From NCBI GenBank assembly GCA_013396655.1, contig WBMV01004261.1:60777-124776 (forward strand): a DNA stretch of 64,000 nt, given 5' to 3'. The translations under genes were made by a program, and so were the position numbers. This stretch comes from Campylorhamphus procurvoides. Lineage: Eukaryota > Chordata > Aves > Passeriformes > Dendrocolaptidae. Positions 1 to 12,597 of this stretch are shown one piece after another (within the stretch, counting starts at the first letter, position 1; every line of letters starts with the position of its first letter). The notes under the pieces were generated by a model. It did no database searches, was not told the origin of the DNA, and saw nothing but the letters and a program-made list of their open reading frames with translations.

Positions 1-1232
1 CTATTCATTGTACCCAGGGTTGTATTCACAGTAATTCATTGAAACAATTCACAATTTGTTTTTTCAAGTTCCAAATCAATGGCTTCCACTGAGTGTTTAA
101 TTTTTATGAAACAGTTGATCTGAACATATCTGGGCTCTGCAAAAATATCCTTGCTCCTGCATCATACCTTTCTGATACTCTAGCTGAGAGTAGACTAGCC
201 AAATCCCCACCATTTGCTTTGTAGAACTCAACCCTGTGAAACAAAATCCAAATAGTGCTTGGTCAATTTAGCCAAAAAGCATTTTTTTCTAAAAAAGTAT
301 TCTGAAGATTTTATTTTACTCTAATATGAAAATTCACCTTCCTGCTTATAAAAAGGCACTAAGAAGGCATATAAAATAACTACAGTCCTTCTGAAGGTTT
401 TTAGTGTTGGGATGGTGTGGGGGCAGCTTGAAATAGGGAGGATGAGAGGAAGATGAAGTGCAAAGTCTCCCTTTTCACCAGTATTTCCTTCATGCTGGAC
501 TGTGAGGCGGGAGAGCCCAGTGGCCAGCAGGGCCAACAAGGGTTGGGAGAGGTGTGGGGGCCATGTTCTGGTGAATCCCATATTAAATTTGTGTTGGGGG
601 ATTGTAAGCAACAGTGTGCATACAAGGTGGTAGCTATGGCTTGGTCTCCAGCTTGCCCACCCAGACTCAGCGCTGCTGAGGAAAGGATTGAGGCTGGGGC
701 TGAGTCATTGGGCAGGAAGCTGAGGAAAGGGGACTGATGTTTGAGGCCTGCTGGGAGAAATTCAGGAGAAGAGAGCGTGAGAAGTGGGAAATTGGGATCA
801 AAAGATGCAGCATAAATAAATCTGTAGGTGAGGACAAACAAAAAAAAATCCAAATAAATGATTTACAGCACTATCACTAAATGTTATTTGGGGTCTAGGC
901 TTGTCCAAGATGGTCCAGGGTCAAGTAAAGTAAAAGGGGTTTGTGGGGTGACAATAAGTCTTTGGTTTGTTATGGTTGCTTCCACTTGTGGGGTGTCCAC
1001 TAATTTAACAGTGAACTTCTCATCTCCCTCACCTCCCTGCAGCAAGCTGCTCTGCAGTGGATTCAAAACATCTGAGGGGAATGGATTGCACACCCTGGCT
1101 CTGCTGCTTCTCTCCAGCCAGGGCGAAGGATTGCTTTATGTGGGGCTTGTTTACTGGAAAGGAAGGTGACTGTGGATTGGATTGGAAAAGAACATTGTTT
1201 TTCTCCGGCAGGGAAGACTTTTCCATTTACAG
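1..1232. other. Unique non-coding sequence, no gene seen
   Basis: I recognise no repeat family or gene here. Several reading frames of 60-150 codons overlap on both strands between about 320 and 1230. They have low-complexity or unremarkable composition, and overlapping frames on both strands suggest chance openness in G-rich DNA rather than coding. The part from about 420 to 760 is purine-rich and GC-richer than its surroundings. Confidence 0.5.
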
Positions 1233-1295
1233 AAGAAATGGAAATACATTAAGAACAGCACACTTGAGCAGCAATGCAGATGCAACACCAAAAAG
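1233..1295 (+). other. Candidate 63-bp exon (weak)
   Basis: The segment is preceded by a pyrimidine-rich stretch ending in TTTACAG and is followed by AAAAAG|GTAAGCC, a near-ideal vertebrate splice donor. It is exactly 21 codons long. It is open in the frame starting at its first base (K-K-W-K-Y-I..., ending Q-C-R-C-N-T-K-K) and in one other frame. I do not recognise the peptide. In 64 kb some pairs of good splice signals are expected by chance, so this may be an exon of a gene or lncRNA, or nothing. Confidence 0.2.
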
Positions 1296-1950
1296 GTAAG
1301 CCAAGACTTTTTACTTGATTGAAGATATCTGAGTGGAAATACTACATTTGTGTTCAACCAAAAATAGCAAAGCCAGGACACACTGTTGGTTGTTCTGAGT
1401 TTTTCTTAGTACCCTCAGGAAAGAAGGCAGTGGAAGAGCAAATAACCAAGTAAATGTTTTGCTGAGTGTTTGATAAGTTCCTGAGTAACTGTCTTATCCA
1501 ACTAGGCAATGGCTAACCACTGTGGTTAAAGTATAATGTGCTCTTGGCAGAGACCTCTGCCAAGGTCTCAAAACAGCATTCTTGTTTGAGACAGCTTGCT
1601 GGCAATTGTTCTAATCAAAATAGGCTGTATGTAAGTACCATCAGTGGTCCTTCTCTCTGCTCCCAAGAATACATCTTACTTGTAGGGAAATTCACCTTCG
1701 TATTCAAGAACACAATATCTAGGAAAGAGTGAAAATGGCCCTGCAAGTATGTTGATTATTGACTCATGATCAGTCAACTGAAGATTTTAAACCTGGATAT
1801 AGTGCAGGAAACAGATGATGTACCTGCCCAGATGAAGCCTCTGCATTTTTCAGCATGGGCAGCTACAGTGTGACATTACTAGCTCCTGTTTTGTAACTAA
1901 TACAGGCCAGTGTCACAAAGGGTTCAACATTGTATGGCGTTTAGATCCAC

Positions 1951-1989
1951 AAAAGAAATAAAAAAAACAACCAACCAACCAAACCAAAA
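1951..1989 (+). repeat. A-rich (CCAA)n simple repeat
   Basis: A run of A with CAAC/CAACC units: AAAAAAACAACCAACCAACC followed by AAACCAAAA. It is one of about ten A/C-rich tracts of similar style in the window. Confidence 0.8.
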
Positions 1990-3017
1990 TTTGTAAATCT
2001 TACCAAAAATTCTTTGCCCTCTAATTTTTTGAAATCTGGCGAATAATGCAGAAAATTGCAGGTATCATTCAAAATCAATGTTGTTTTTCTATTTTGGAAA
2101 TCCTTAAAAGAGAGTTTTATATTTATGTGAATCCAGTTATTCTCATATATAGTGACAGAATAGCGTACTGCTGTGTTGCTTTGAAATGTTCCACAGTATG
2201 TACTATAGGAAAGTGTCTTCCCCCTCACGCTACTTTTTAAAGTCTAACACTTTTAATAGCAATTTCCCATGCTTTCATCCAAAGCCTGAAAATATGCCTC
2301 AAACAAGACATTCAGCTAAAAGTAAAACATTGCCAGTTACTTGACTGTTGTCCAGCTTGTTGGAGGTTAGGTTGCTGCTACAGCAAAGTGAAGAAACTCT
2401 TGCTACAAAAGCAAAATGAAAGAAAACAGAAATTAAACAATCAAAACAGCTTTAGGTGTGAGCAATTGTCTGAGTATCCCTCAGCAATCAAGTTTCCCCT
2501 TCCAGAAGAATGGCTTTAATTTGATCTTACTTTCACTGATTTGTTTTCTGTTGCAGTTTTGAGCTTTTTAAGGGAAACATTTCCTTTTTCAATGTCTCTA
2601 TTTGGAGACAAGATTGTTAGAAAGACCTTCCTAGCATCTGTAATGCTTCTCCTCCTTTCTTCTCCTTGACTTTTGTTTGTCTTGGGGTTTCACACAAGCA
2701 AAATAGCCATTTGTCTCTTAGCCAGTCCAAGGAACCTGTGTGGTGAGTTGTTTGGGATTATTCTGCTCATATGGGTAAATCAGAAATTAGATGAAACTAG
2801 TTATAAATGGTCCTAAATCTCAATCTGCTGGGCATTGACATCTTAGGTGGCTACAGTGGTTAGTATCTAGATGTACTGGAAAAAGGAACTTTTTGTTATT
2901 TATTTGCAATGAAGGTCATGTTGTGCCATCAATATGTGCTTGATTTCCTGCTGTGAGTGGAAGGAGGGTGTCTCATGACTACCAATTTAGGCATCCAGCA
3001 GGAAAATTTTTTTTGAG

Positions 3018-3123
3018 GAAAAAAACACAAAAAAAACTCAGAAAAACAAAACTAAACTAAACCACAACCCCACCCCGACCCCCACCACCCCAAACCCAGA
3101 ATAAAATCACCACAACCAAAACC
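3018..3123 (+). repeat. A/C-rich low-complexity tract
   Basis: About 105 bp almost free of T and G on the + strand. It starts as A runs with single C and passes into ACCCC and CCACC units, then AACCAAAACC. Such mixed A-to-AC gradients are common in passerine DNA. No retroelement body lies next to it. Confidence 0.75.
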
Positions 3124-4090
3124 GGCAACTGACTGGAAAAAAGCTTTGGTCTTTAGATCTACTTCCTTCACCAAGGGGAGCATGACAGATTTACACCCAC
3201 TATAGGTCTCCTCAACTGTATGTCTGTGTCAGTCCTCCCTAAAATCTAGTTATTTTTTAGGCAGTTCTCTTGTATTTGTCCCATAAAACTATCTTATTTA
3301 TTTAGTGTAGTACTCTACCTTCATATCTTCATGCTTTTGCTTCCTAGTCTCTATTCATGATGACTTCAGTAAAACCATGGTCAAAGCATAATCCTTATGC
3401 TGATGTTTATCATAAAGACGTTTTGCCTTCTGCTAGATCCTTTTCAAAGTTAAGCTAGGCTGCCTAGAACCTGTATAGGTTTTCCTTAACTCCAAGAATG
3501 GAGATACCATGGGTTTTCTGGATAACACATTTCAGTGCCTAATCATTCACATCATGATTTTTTCAATTTTTTTTTTTATTTTTAATTCTCTTTTTATAAG
3601 GACTGTTGCCTGTTCTTCTTTGGCACTGCTGCCTTTTCTCCTTTGTCTGTGCAGTCCAGGGAGCTGTGCATTGTCCTGTCTGGCAGAAATAGTTTGATGG
3701 GGCAAAATGAATTGTGGACTATTCTTTCTCCCTTGTAGTGAAAAAAATAAGGGGTTATTTTTTCTTCCATGGTTATGGCTCAGACTTGAGTGGGCTGTAA
3801 AATCATGTAATGTTTTTTTTTCCCTTACATTATATGAAGAAATTTTTATCTTAAAAATGCCTTTGTGGTTTCCATCCTTGAGAACTGTTGAAATTGTTCT
3901 TTATATAAATAACGCCCTCCTATGCAGTAGCTGAGATGATTTCTCCCTAACTTCAAGCACAGCACTTGCATGCAGCACTGACTTTATGGAGAAGGACTTA
4001 GGTGAACTGCAAAAGCACTAGAAAACTGTTGCGTACTCTTATAGTGTCCAAGTTGTCCTAAAAGGTCTTTGTATAAATCGAACAGTCACA

Positions 4091-4147
4091 GAAACATTGA
4101 AATGAACTTGAAACATTGAAATGAACTTGAAACACTGAAATGATCTT
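4091..4147 (+). repeat. Three-copy 19-bp tandem repeat
   Basis: The unit GAAACATTGAAATGAACTT occurs at 4091-4109 and is repeated exactly at 4110-4128. A third copy with two substitutions (GAAACACTGAAATGATCTT) lies at 4129-4147. It is a small minisatellite with no recognised function. Confidence 0.9.
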
Positions 4148-6397
4148 GGCTAGTGATAATGCAAAGTGTAGATTCAAAAGGATAGCAGTCTTTTCAAGGT
4201 CGTCTTCCTCTGGCCATGTTTACTGGGGAAGGCATGAAAGTACTCAGCTTTACTGTTGGTGCTGTCACATATGCACTCATATCCATATGCATAAGGACCT
4301 ACTCTTCTCGCTCCTTATTCAGCAGCTTCTGGCTTCACTATTGTAAAAGCCACTGTGTCCTTGTCAATTAGACACCATGTACACTACCATGGCAATGAGA
4401 TGCACAGTTTGTGTTTGCTAGTTATCAAGTGTAAGGCAGAGTTCCTGTGAAGCAGAAACACTGTTTTTCCAGCATAATGACCACAGAACAAAAACTATGG
4501 GACAATATTGGTGGTAAAGTAAATGTAGCATACCAGATAAAATATGGCACTTAATGTGGCTCATAGACACAGCTGAACAATTTGCTTCAGGAGCTTCAAG
4601 ATTCACTGCAGTGTTAACAAAAATCAGGGGTGACCTGTTGTGTGTTCTAAAGACATAATAAATAGCATTCTTTTTGCTACTGCTTACCTTCTAATCAGTC
4701 AGATTTTTCAATGCACTACAGCATTCCCTTTCTGGGAAAAACTTTTAAGTTTCAACTTCCTGTATTTCAAACAGAATATCTTTCTGCTATCCTTGAAAAG
4801 TTTAATTTAAGTGTGTTTGAAGCTTCAAAGACTTTGTGTAGTATAGTGTAGGGACTGAATTATAAAATTCTGGGTTTAAGCAGCTGGCAAATTCAAATTT
4901 TCCCTGCAAGTTCCACAGGAGAAAATTAAAGGGTTTTTAGAGAGATGAGCCTGACCTGCATAGAAGTTATATATAATTGTATAGTTGCATATAGGTGTGT
5001 ATAATTTTGTGCTTTCTGAAGAGCAAATATGTTGTGCTGAATGGAGAACTGGGCTACTTCAGTAGCTGTTGAACCTTTTCTTCCTGCTTAGCACTTCATA
5101 TATGCTGTCTTTGTACTTTTAATTATTGGTTTCTATGTTGCTGTTTGTTAATTCTAGTATAGAAACTATGGTTTGTCTGCTCCTCCCTCCAGTTGAGAAG
5201 GGATAAAAACTGAAACATCCGTCTATAATGGATAATAGAAAAAGTGTGGTAAATTGAAAGAAGTTATTTTGAATTATGTTTATTTTGCATTCCTGGGAGC
5301 TCATCAATAATATGGGTCTTATGTGCAGGCACTCATTTCGTCTTGGGTTTTAGTATAAAACACTCATTTTCAGACACTAACTGGTCTGATATACTGAGAT
5401 GTCTGTCGGTATATGCTACTTGCTGTATATATGTTATGGTATCATGAAAAGAAAGAGCAATAGCAAAGACTATCTTAAGCAAAGGAAACTTCAAAATGAG
5501 GCTTTCCTTGCCTGTCTTTGTCGTGATGATTTCCACTCAATTACACGAGTTTGGAGCAGGCTTTTAAAAGAGCCAGGGAGCCTGTTACAGGTTACTGCTG
5601 TGCCAAATATGATGTTGCTAGTCACATACGTGGGACTAAAGGAAGAAAAATACTCAGCAATCTGCTATAACTTAATCCAGATGGTCAAGTTTATGTTTTC
5701 TTTAAAATGCAAACTGCTTCTAGTGAATTCATTAGAACCATATTGTAGCTTTCTTTTCTAGTATAGTTTTACCAGCTAGGTTCAAAACCTAGAACTGCCA
5801 AACAAATATCAAGTGCCTGATTATTTACTTTTTGAAGGATTTAAACAATTCAAAAATTCTTTCTCTTTTCCTCCTCTTTTTCTTCTCAATTTTTTCTTTC
5901 CCCTCACCCTTTTTTTTTTAATAATTACACTAGTCTACAACACTGTGAATTATGGGCTTAGGGTGTCTAGAGATAGCTAATACATTGTGTTTTTGTCAGG
6001 GATTAATCTAGCTGTTTGAATGTCATGGACTTGTAATCATAATATATTCAGCTGCAGTATTCAGCCTTCTTCCCTTCATGAATGGGCCAGTTAATGAGTA
6101 GGAATCATAGGTCCTAAATACGCTAGATGTCTTTATTTACTCGTATTTCTGATTCTTTCTCCCTGCACTTTTTGTTGGTTTGGATTTTCTTTTTAAATTA
6201 ATTCAAAGATTTGCCAAAAGTACCCAATATTTGGGACAGATGTTCTTATTTAGTAGTTCAATCAAAGCAGGCTACAACTGAAGCAATTCTGAGAACCTAA
6301 ATACAATGTTTTTTTATGCAAATTGATCCTGATGGAATTAAATCTTTAAAGAAACTCTAATATCTACTACTATTGAAGTAAGAAAGTTCCATCTGGA

Positions 6398-6482
6398 ATA
6401 AAAAAAACCCAAACCCACAAACAAACAAGAACCCAAGACAAACAAACAAACAGAAACCCCCAAAAAACCCACAAGAAAACAT
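6398..6482 (+). repeat. A/C-rich (CAAA)n-type tract
   Basis: The tract mixes AAACCC, ACAAACAAACAA and AAACCCCC units and has almost no T for 85 bp. It belongs to the same style as the tracts at 3018, 8137, 28765, 50762 and 63279. Confidence 0.8.
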
Positions 6483-7560
6483 CAACCCATCAACACTGAT
6501 GCATGAGTATGCTGGCTTTTTTGGTTATCCTATGCATTAGGTTATTATTAAACAAAACCTTTTCTGCTTTCTAAGATGCTGTTATTGCTACAGTGAATTT
6601 GAACTTTAGTATTCACAGACCAGTGTTTGCACATGAGGCAGTGAGATGCAATCAACCATAGTAATATTTGAAGTGTTTACTGCACCTAGTACAAGGGGCA
6701 TACTTTTTTTACGGAAGTGCTGCTTTCAGTATTGCAGTAGTGTCCAGTAGAAATCAGCACTCCATTAGGTTCCACACAAAAAGGCATCCTGTGGTAAGCA
6801 CTGTAGTATCTCCTTAGAAAGCATAAATTAAACAAACTGGCCAAAAAGTGGAGAGGTAGCCTAGGTTAAGCACTCTAAAGTGCTATTTTGATTGGAAAAA
6901 AAAAGTAAATTGAAAGAGTAGCTTTTCTATAACACAAGGAAAATAGGCACTGAGGCTTCCAAGGTTTTTGTCCTTATTTTTGAGCCAACCAAACATTCAA
7001 GGGAACATGCCAGTGTTGGTCCAAGAGAGTGCTGCAGGACAAAGTGTTGTGTAACGATACTCATATCCAGACTGAGAATTCTCTTGTATGTGAAATGGAA
7101 CAAGAGTTAGAGGTTAGAATCAAGATGTTTAGAAAATTGTCGTTTGTTCCAAAATCTTTTCAAGTACATTTCAGGTATCACGGGATGAAAGGCTCTGGGA
7201 TGCTGCTAGTAGACCTAGGAGCACAAGATGGTATGGGTTGCCGAAATCATTTCAGTAAGACACATTCCAAAAAGTATGTGGGATTTAAACTTTGGACACA
7301 TGATGGAAAGACAGGGAGTTTTGTGTAAGCTTGTGAAAACATGGATACATTGAAAGTTGTGTAAATACTGTCACTGACTTCAGTTAATATGGAATGTAAT
7401 CACTTTTTCTGTGCCATGTTTCTAAAAGCCAGGTCTGCCTGACAAAACATCTGTATCTATTTTATTTGAAAAATCTCTTCAGGGGTCTGTTTCCGGCCTG
7501 CCTGAAATATTCAGAATTGCATCTTACAGCTTTGTAAAAAGACATGAGAAACTTACTTCT

Positions 7561-7594
7561 TTTGTTGGGTTTGTTTGTTTGTTTGTTAGTTTGT
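7561..7594 (-). repeat. (TTTG)n microsatellite
   Basis: TTTGTTTGTTTGTTTG units on the + strand, which is (CAAA)n on the minus strand. The repeat is short and imperfect at both ends. Confidence 0.8.
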
Positions 7595-8136
7595 CAGAAA
7601 AGATAATGCTTTGTGATGATGGATTACCTGAGGTAGTTTAAATCTCTTGGCACTCTTGTTAACTCATTCACCTAAACTTTCCATAGACCTATTTGCTGGG
7701 AATGCCAGTATTTCCCAGGTCTCATGGGAAACATGAATCATAAAACAAGCTCATTTTCCTCTAGGTGCTACTTCTAATCTCAGCAAATCATGCCTTAACC
7801 ACAGTCCAAAACCCAGTACCTATTTTGGTGAAGGATTTTTGTGACAACACCCAAGGAGTCTTCATCTAGGAAAGCTTTTGCACTCAGATGGATTGTAAAA
7901 AAAAAAGAAAAAAAGCTGAGTAAAGACTAGGTTTACTCTATGCCATGGGATGGCCCTGGGCAGCATGAACACTTTTTCTCACTTAATGATCTTCAGTTTT
8001 CTCTCTGGCTTGATAGCCTGCAAATCTGTTGTGGAACAACAGTATAACAAAGACCATGACAGCACAGCTAATGCTTTTAACTTACAACTTTACCCTATGA
8101 AACTTCATCCTTCTGCTTTTTTCCTCTTTACCAAGG

Positions 8137-8206
8137 GAAAAAAAAAACAAAAAAAACAAAACCAAAAAAAAAAAACAAAACAAAACAAACAAAACCCCCA
8201 AAAACC
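8137..8206 (+). repeat. A-rich (CAAAA)n tract
   Basis: About 70 bp of A runs broken by single C residues (ACAAAACAAAACAAAC), ending in AACCCCCAAAAACC. There is no retroelement body upstream, so it is not obviously a poly-A tail. Confidence 0.8.
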
Positions 8207-9387
8207 TGAATAGCCAGAATTAGTGCACCTTGAATATCTGTTCACTTGCCTAGCAATTTTATTCAGAAAACAGATGGTTCAGCATGTGAAAGAGAGCTGG
8301 TAGGGACCTCTGTGTGAGGTCCTTGGAAGGGTAGTCTCATTACAGACATCTAGGTGTCTGGAATTCCCTCCCCCTCCCCTGTAATAATTCCCTCCCCTTA
8401 AGTGTTAAGTCAGGCAGAAAATGAGTCTAGTCTACATTTATTTTACTGAATAGCAGTCAACTCCCGCCTAATCTTTCAACATATATTTGTTCAATGGATC
8501 AACAGATTGTGTAAGCAGCATGACGGATGGGTTTAGAAATGTGTCTGCTTATGTTTGGTTTGTACTGACCCATTGACCATTTTGTTTGTGAATCCATCAT
8601 AAATTACATCTCCAGGTTACTCGGTACGAGTGAGGAGGGGAAATACTTGTTTTCCTTGTATTTAAAGGCATCTTACACAGCTGTCAAGCCCCAGGATAGA
8701 AGCTGAATCACATCACTACTACTTTAGCTGTGTTTTTCCAAAGCTTGATGGATATGGCTCTACTTTCACAAGTTTTTTGCTGATTGTAACTGTTCTTGTC
8801 ATTGAAGATAACATAAAGCAAAAGGCAAGAACTATTATTGTGCCATGAATATGTATAACTGGGGAACAAGTATATGCTAGTAATATGATATTTAGCTGCA
8901 TATCACAAAACCAAGTAATGCCAGAAATATATGCAATATTTTTAATAATGGAAATACATATTAAAATTTTATAGTTACAACCAATGAAGAAAAGACATGT
9001 ATGGGTTGTATTTAATATCTAAAAGCAAGCTAGGAGGGTGCCACTCCCAGCATCAGCAGGAGGGTGAACTGTGTAAACACTTCAATTAACTCTTCCTAAT
9101 CTGAAAACTGTTTTTAATATGTTTATTATGTGACTGCTTCTGCCTCACATGGGAGATAAAGGAACAGGAGGAAGTTCTGGAATCTAGAAACTGCTCTTCC
9201 ATAAATGGGAATAGCTTGCCTGAAAATCTCCAAGGAGCAGGGAGCATGGAAATTACCAAACACCCCTTCCCAGAGGCCAGAAAGCCAAAATCCAGTGTCT
9301 CCCACTTTTGGTAATTGCATTGGCTTTGAGACACTGCCCACACAGGGAGTGCAGGCATGTGGCATCAAACTTCCCTTGAAGGAAGGG

Positions 9388-9845
9388 AGACCCTGCAGAA
9401 ACCTTGAGAGATCAGAGGACTGGGCAATCACCAACCATATGAAGTTCAAAAAGGGAAAGTGCCAGATTCTGCAGCTGGGGTGGGACAACCCTGAATGTTT
9501 GTACAGACTGGGGAATGAGATGCTGGAGAGCAGTGCCATGGAAAGGACCCTGGGGGTCCTGGTGGATGGCAAGTTGAATCTGAGTCAGCAGTACCCTGGC
9601 AGCCAGGAGGGCCAGCCTCATCCTGGGGGGCATCAGGCAAAGCATCGCCAGCAGGTCCAGGGAGGGGATTGTCCCACTCTGCTCTGCACTGAATATTGGG
9701 CGCAGTTTTGGGCACTGCAATATAAGAAAGATATTCAGCTCTTAGAGAGTGACCAAAGGAGGGAAAGGAAGATGGTGAAAGGTCTTGAGGGGAAGCCAGC
9801 TGCATGAGGAGCAGCTGACAACAAGAAACTGAAGAAGAGTGATTG
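9388..9845 (+). mobile_element. CR1 LINE fragment (ORF2 C-terminal part)
   Basis: The order of motifs is typical of the CR1 ORF2 C-terminal coding end: AACCATATGAAGTTCAA, AAGTGCCAGATTCTGCAGCT, a 'dynamic' LGVLVDGKL stretch, then SQQ, followed by the 'GIVPLLC...QFW' region and AAGAAAGATATTCAG. The encoded frame (residues M-K-F-K-K-G-K-C, then L-G-V-L-V-D-G-K-L) is CR1-like up to about 9590. It then slips into another frame, showing decay. Similarity fades after GAGGAGCAGCTGA near 9810, so the copy is truncated at both ends and lacks the CR1 3' tail. It is non-functional. Sequence between 9205 and 9388 sits in the same open frame but I cannot tie it to CR1. Confidence 0.8.
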
Positions 9846-12160
9846 TTGTAAGCTACTTTCCTCTTTTAGTGGGCTATTTTCTCATGAAGGCAAGTTTTTT
9901 GATTCATGGGTTTTTTTGTGGAATTTATGTTAACCTTTTTATTAGTCTCCAATGCATTGAGACTTTTTAGGATTGGTAGGAACTGACTGAATATTTTGTT
10001 GTTTGAAAGGTTACACTTCAGTGGAAAGAATGCACTGAACTTTTTTTTTAAAAGAAAGCACAGGGGAAAAGCTATTTTTGGCAAAGTTGACATAATTATA
10101 TTTTAATTTCCTTCCTCCTCTCCCCCCTTTGTGATGGAGAGTAAATTTGTCATTTCTCTATGGAATATTGCTTCCAACTTTTAGTTGAATTGAAAAATAG
10201 TGTCTTTCTAATCATCTCAAATAGGATTTGAAGAAACTAATAAGAAAGAAATGAGCCTTGAGAGTATGAAAAAGAAACTAGGAATGAAATGTTAGGTATT
10301 TTTATAGATTTAGGGCACAGAAAGGAAAAGAAAGCTTGTAACTCAGAAAGTAGCATGAATTTTATCCTGTGAGCCTGAAACCATTTTTTCTTAACCCTCA
10401 TGCTCTAAGAAAAAAAATCCAGCATTTATTCAGTATAGTAATCCCTGGAGTATCATTTCAGTAATTTTACTTACTGTATCTCTTTTTTATGGGTCATAAT
10501 GCTGACTGAAATTTCCCTACCCTCTTCTGTCATCCAAAGATATAGAGGGGTTTAGGAATTGCTTCTACAATACAGTATTTTCCAAATATTAGCTCAGGGA
10601 TGGCTGTAAACCATAAGATGGCTGTGAACTCCTGTGTTTGCTGAAATAAATAATCCTGCACTGTCCTTGTGAATGCATCTGTTGTTTTTTCCATTCTCTT
10701 TTTTTTTAAAAAATGAAGTTGAGTGGGATGGTTTGAGTACACTCTTATGTGCCATTGAAGCCTTTGAATATCACATTCTTGCTTTTATCTTTTGTTTATT
10801 TTCAGCTCTTCCTCCAGACAATACAGAGAGTTTCTTTCTTAGCCAAAAAATACAGCATTATTGCCAGTTTCTCAGTTTTGAAAAAATAAATTACATTATG
10901 TAACTCAAAACAAACAGCCGTTTGCCGAGCAACAAATGCATAAACTTACCAGTGCACAGATAGAAATATCACTAGGTATCTTTACTACTTCTTTGACAGC
11001 TACTGCTTAATATAACATACTGGATACTCTGGTTATGAAGATAAATGTGATTTATTGAATGATTCCACTTATTCCATGCTCTTGTATGTAAAATACAGTA
11101 AATATCAAGGTTGAGACAGAATGACTTGGACACCAAAATCCATAATTTTCTTTCAGTGCATATTATTTGTCAGACTGACAAACTGAAAATTATAGTACAA
11201 GAAATATATTAACATGTTCATTTGCAAAGCAATTCCTTTAGAAGTGTATATTACTTCTGCATCACTGTATAACTAGATAATTTTCCATTTGTTGTAATGA
11301 TTAATTAGAGAAATTTGTTTAAAATATCTGCTAATCATCTACCAATAAAAAAGCAGTTGCTGTTTGCAACTAAGGCTAATTGAAAATGTGAATTTTTTCA
11401 AAAATCACCTAATCGTCTCCACAGAAAATCTGAAAACGTAATTCCTTCTATTCTCAGTTGCTGCAGTCTTCATTGTCTTCAGTTGTCCTTCTTCCTAGTG
11501 TTCACATTTCCTGACTGGGTTTCACTGTGGGGAAGCTGAGAGGGAATACAACCATTATGAGTACAAATGATGCATCACAGAAGAACATGAGCTAACTGGG
11601 AAGACTTATCTACAAGGAGAACATAAACACGAGAACTTCAAACTACAATTCCAAGTAATATCATTATGAAATACTATTTCTAAAACTTTTTTTATCCTTT
11701 GAACATTTTTCTCCCTCTTGCTCCTTTCTTCATAATACTTCGAGTAATTTTAAGTGGGAAACATGAGTTTTGTTTTGAACTCTGCTATTGTCATGAATTC
11801 CAACAATTCAAAAGTAGATCTTGAAGTGTTTTTTTCACTATATTTGTGTACTGTACTCTAGATTGGCAAATTATAATTTTAATTCCTATTCTGGTTATTT
11901 TTGAACCATGTTATATGACTGAAGAAGCATGAATCTATTTCAAATCTTCAAAGTGTTGAACAAGACTTAGAGAGGATAGGAAACAGAAAACCTATGTAGG
12001 CCATGTCACACTAACCCTGTCTCCAACCTTAGTAAATGTTTAGGTGTCACTGAGAGAGAGGAGATGATGTTGAGGCACCAGCAGGATGCTGTATATAAAC
12101 ATGTTAGACAGTGCTGTGGTCCTCTCTGAGATGCCTTTTGAGTAGTCTTCAAACATGAGA
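9846..12160. other. Unique AT-rich sequence, no gene seen
   Basis: No gene or repeat family is recognised. Between about 10900 and 11400 the sequence is AT-rich and contains several ATTA/TAAT-type words, with no simple-repeat structure. This could be a conserved regulatory stretch, but the window alone cannot show conservation. Confidence 0.45.
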
Positions 12161-12168
12161 CATATAGG

Positions 12169-12589
12169 TGTGAGAAAAATCTCTTTTATTAAATTTAGAA
12201 AATTGGCAAAAGTCTGTGAAACAAAAGGAATATAACGAACAAGAAAAATTTGTTACAACATGTGTTGGGTGTCCAGGTCACGCAGGATCCCCAGGAGCAC
12301 CCCTTCCAATTCAAAAACTGTGTTTTTAAACCTTCTTAACGTCCAACACCATTTTACAACATGGGGGGACATTTCTTCTCCTCCAATTCGTTCTTCTGTG
12401 TCCCCCCTCATGCCACGGGCAGAGTTTCAGGCAATATAGCAGCCTCCATCTAGCCACATGGTCAGCCACGTGGCATGAAGTTGCGTCAACTATATTCCTA
12501 GTTAATATGTAATTGCCCTTTTCCCCAATGCTTAATCCCTGGCATACATTCCAAAACTGGACTGGATGCCTTACAACTTCTGAGAAGCA
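12169..12589 (-). mobile_element. Solo LTR of an endogenous retrovirus
   Basis: Read on the minus strand, the 421-bp unit starts TGCTTCTCAGAAG and ends TTTTTCTCACA, giving the TG...CA ends of an LTR with a short imperfect terminal inverted repeat. An AATAAA polyadenylation signal (complement of 12185-12190) lies about 20 bases before the 3' end. A TATA-like TTTAAAAAC lies upstream of it (complement near 12322-12330). The unit is flanked by CATATAGG (12161-12168) and CCTATAGG (12590-12597), a 7-of-8 match. The exact 6-bp word TATAGG is shared but would be offset by two bases at one side. No retroviral coding sequence adjoins it, so it is a solo LTR left by recombination. Its ERV class is uncertain; a 6-bp duplication would suit ERVK. 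Confidence 0.75.
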
Positions 12590-12597
12590 CCTATAGG

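Larger units (their letters stand above)
1296..4090. other. Unique sequence with A/C-rich simple tracts
   Basis: There is no gene or recognisable interspersed element. Two A/C-rich tracts, at 1951-1989 (CCAA units) and 3018-3123 (AAAC and ACCCC units), interrupt otherwise ordinary AT-rich DNA. Reading frames are short and look random. Confidence 0.5.
4148..9385. other. Unique AT-rich sequence, no gene seen
   Basis: No family-level match is apparent. The open frames at 5399-5761 (120 codons) and 7029-7328 (99 codons) lack recognisable domains, splice context or codon bias. Simple tracts at 6398-6482, 7561-7594 and 8137-8206 are listed separately. Confidence 0.5.

Noticed and set aside
5399..5761. 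120-codon frame, + strand
   Set aside because: No domain, no splice or promoter context, ordinary AT-rich composition. It is likely chance.
7029..7328. 99-codon frame, + strand
   Set aside because: Protein-like at first sight, but no recognisable motif and no consistent exon boundaries.
9205..9807. 200-codon open frame
   Set aside because: It runs through a CR1 ORF2 fragment and changes CR1 reading frame midway, so it is not an intact or host gene.
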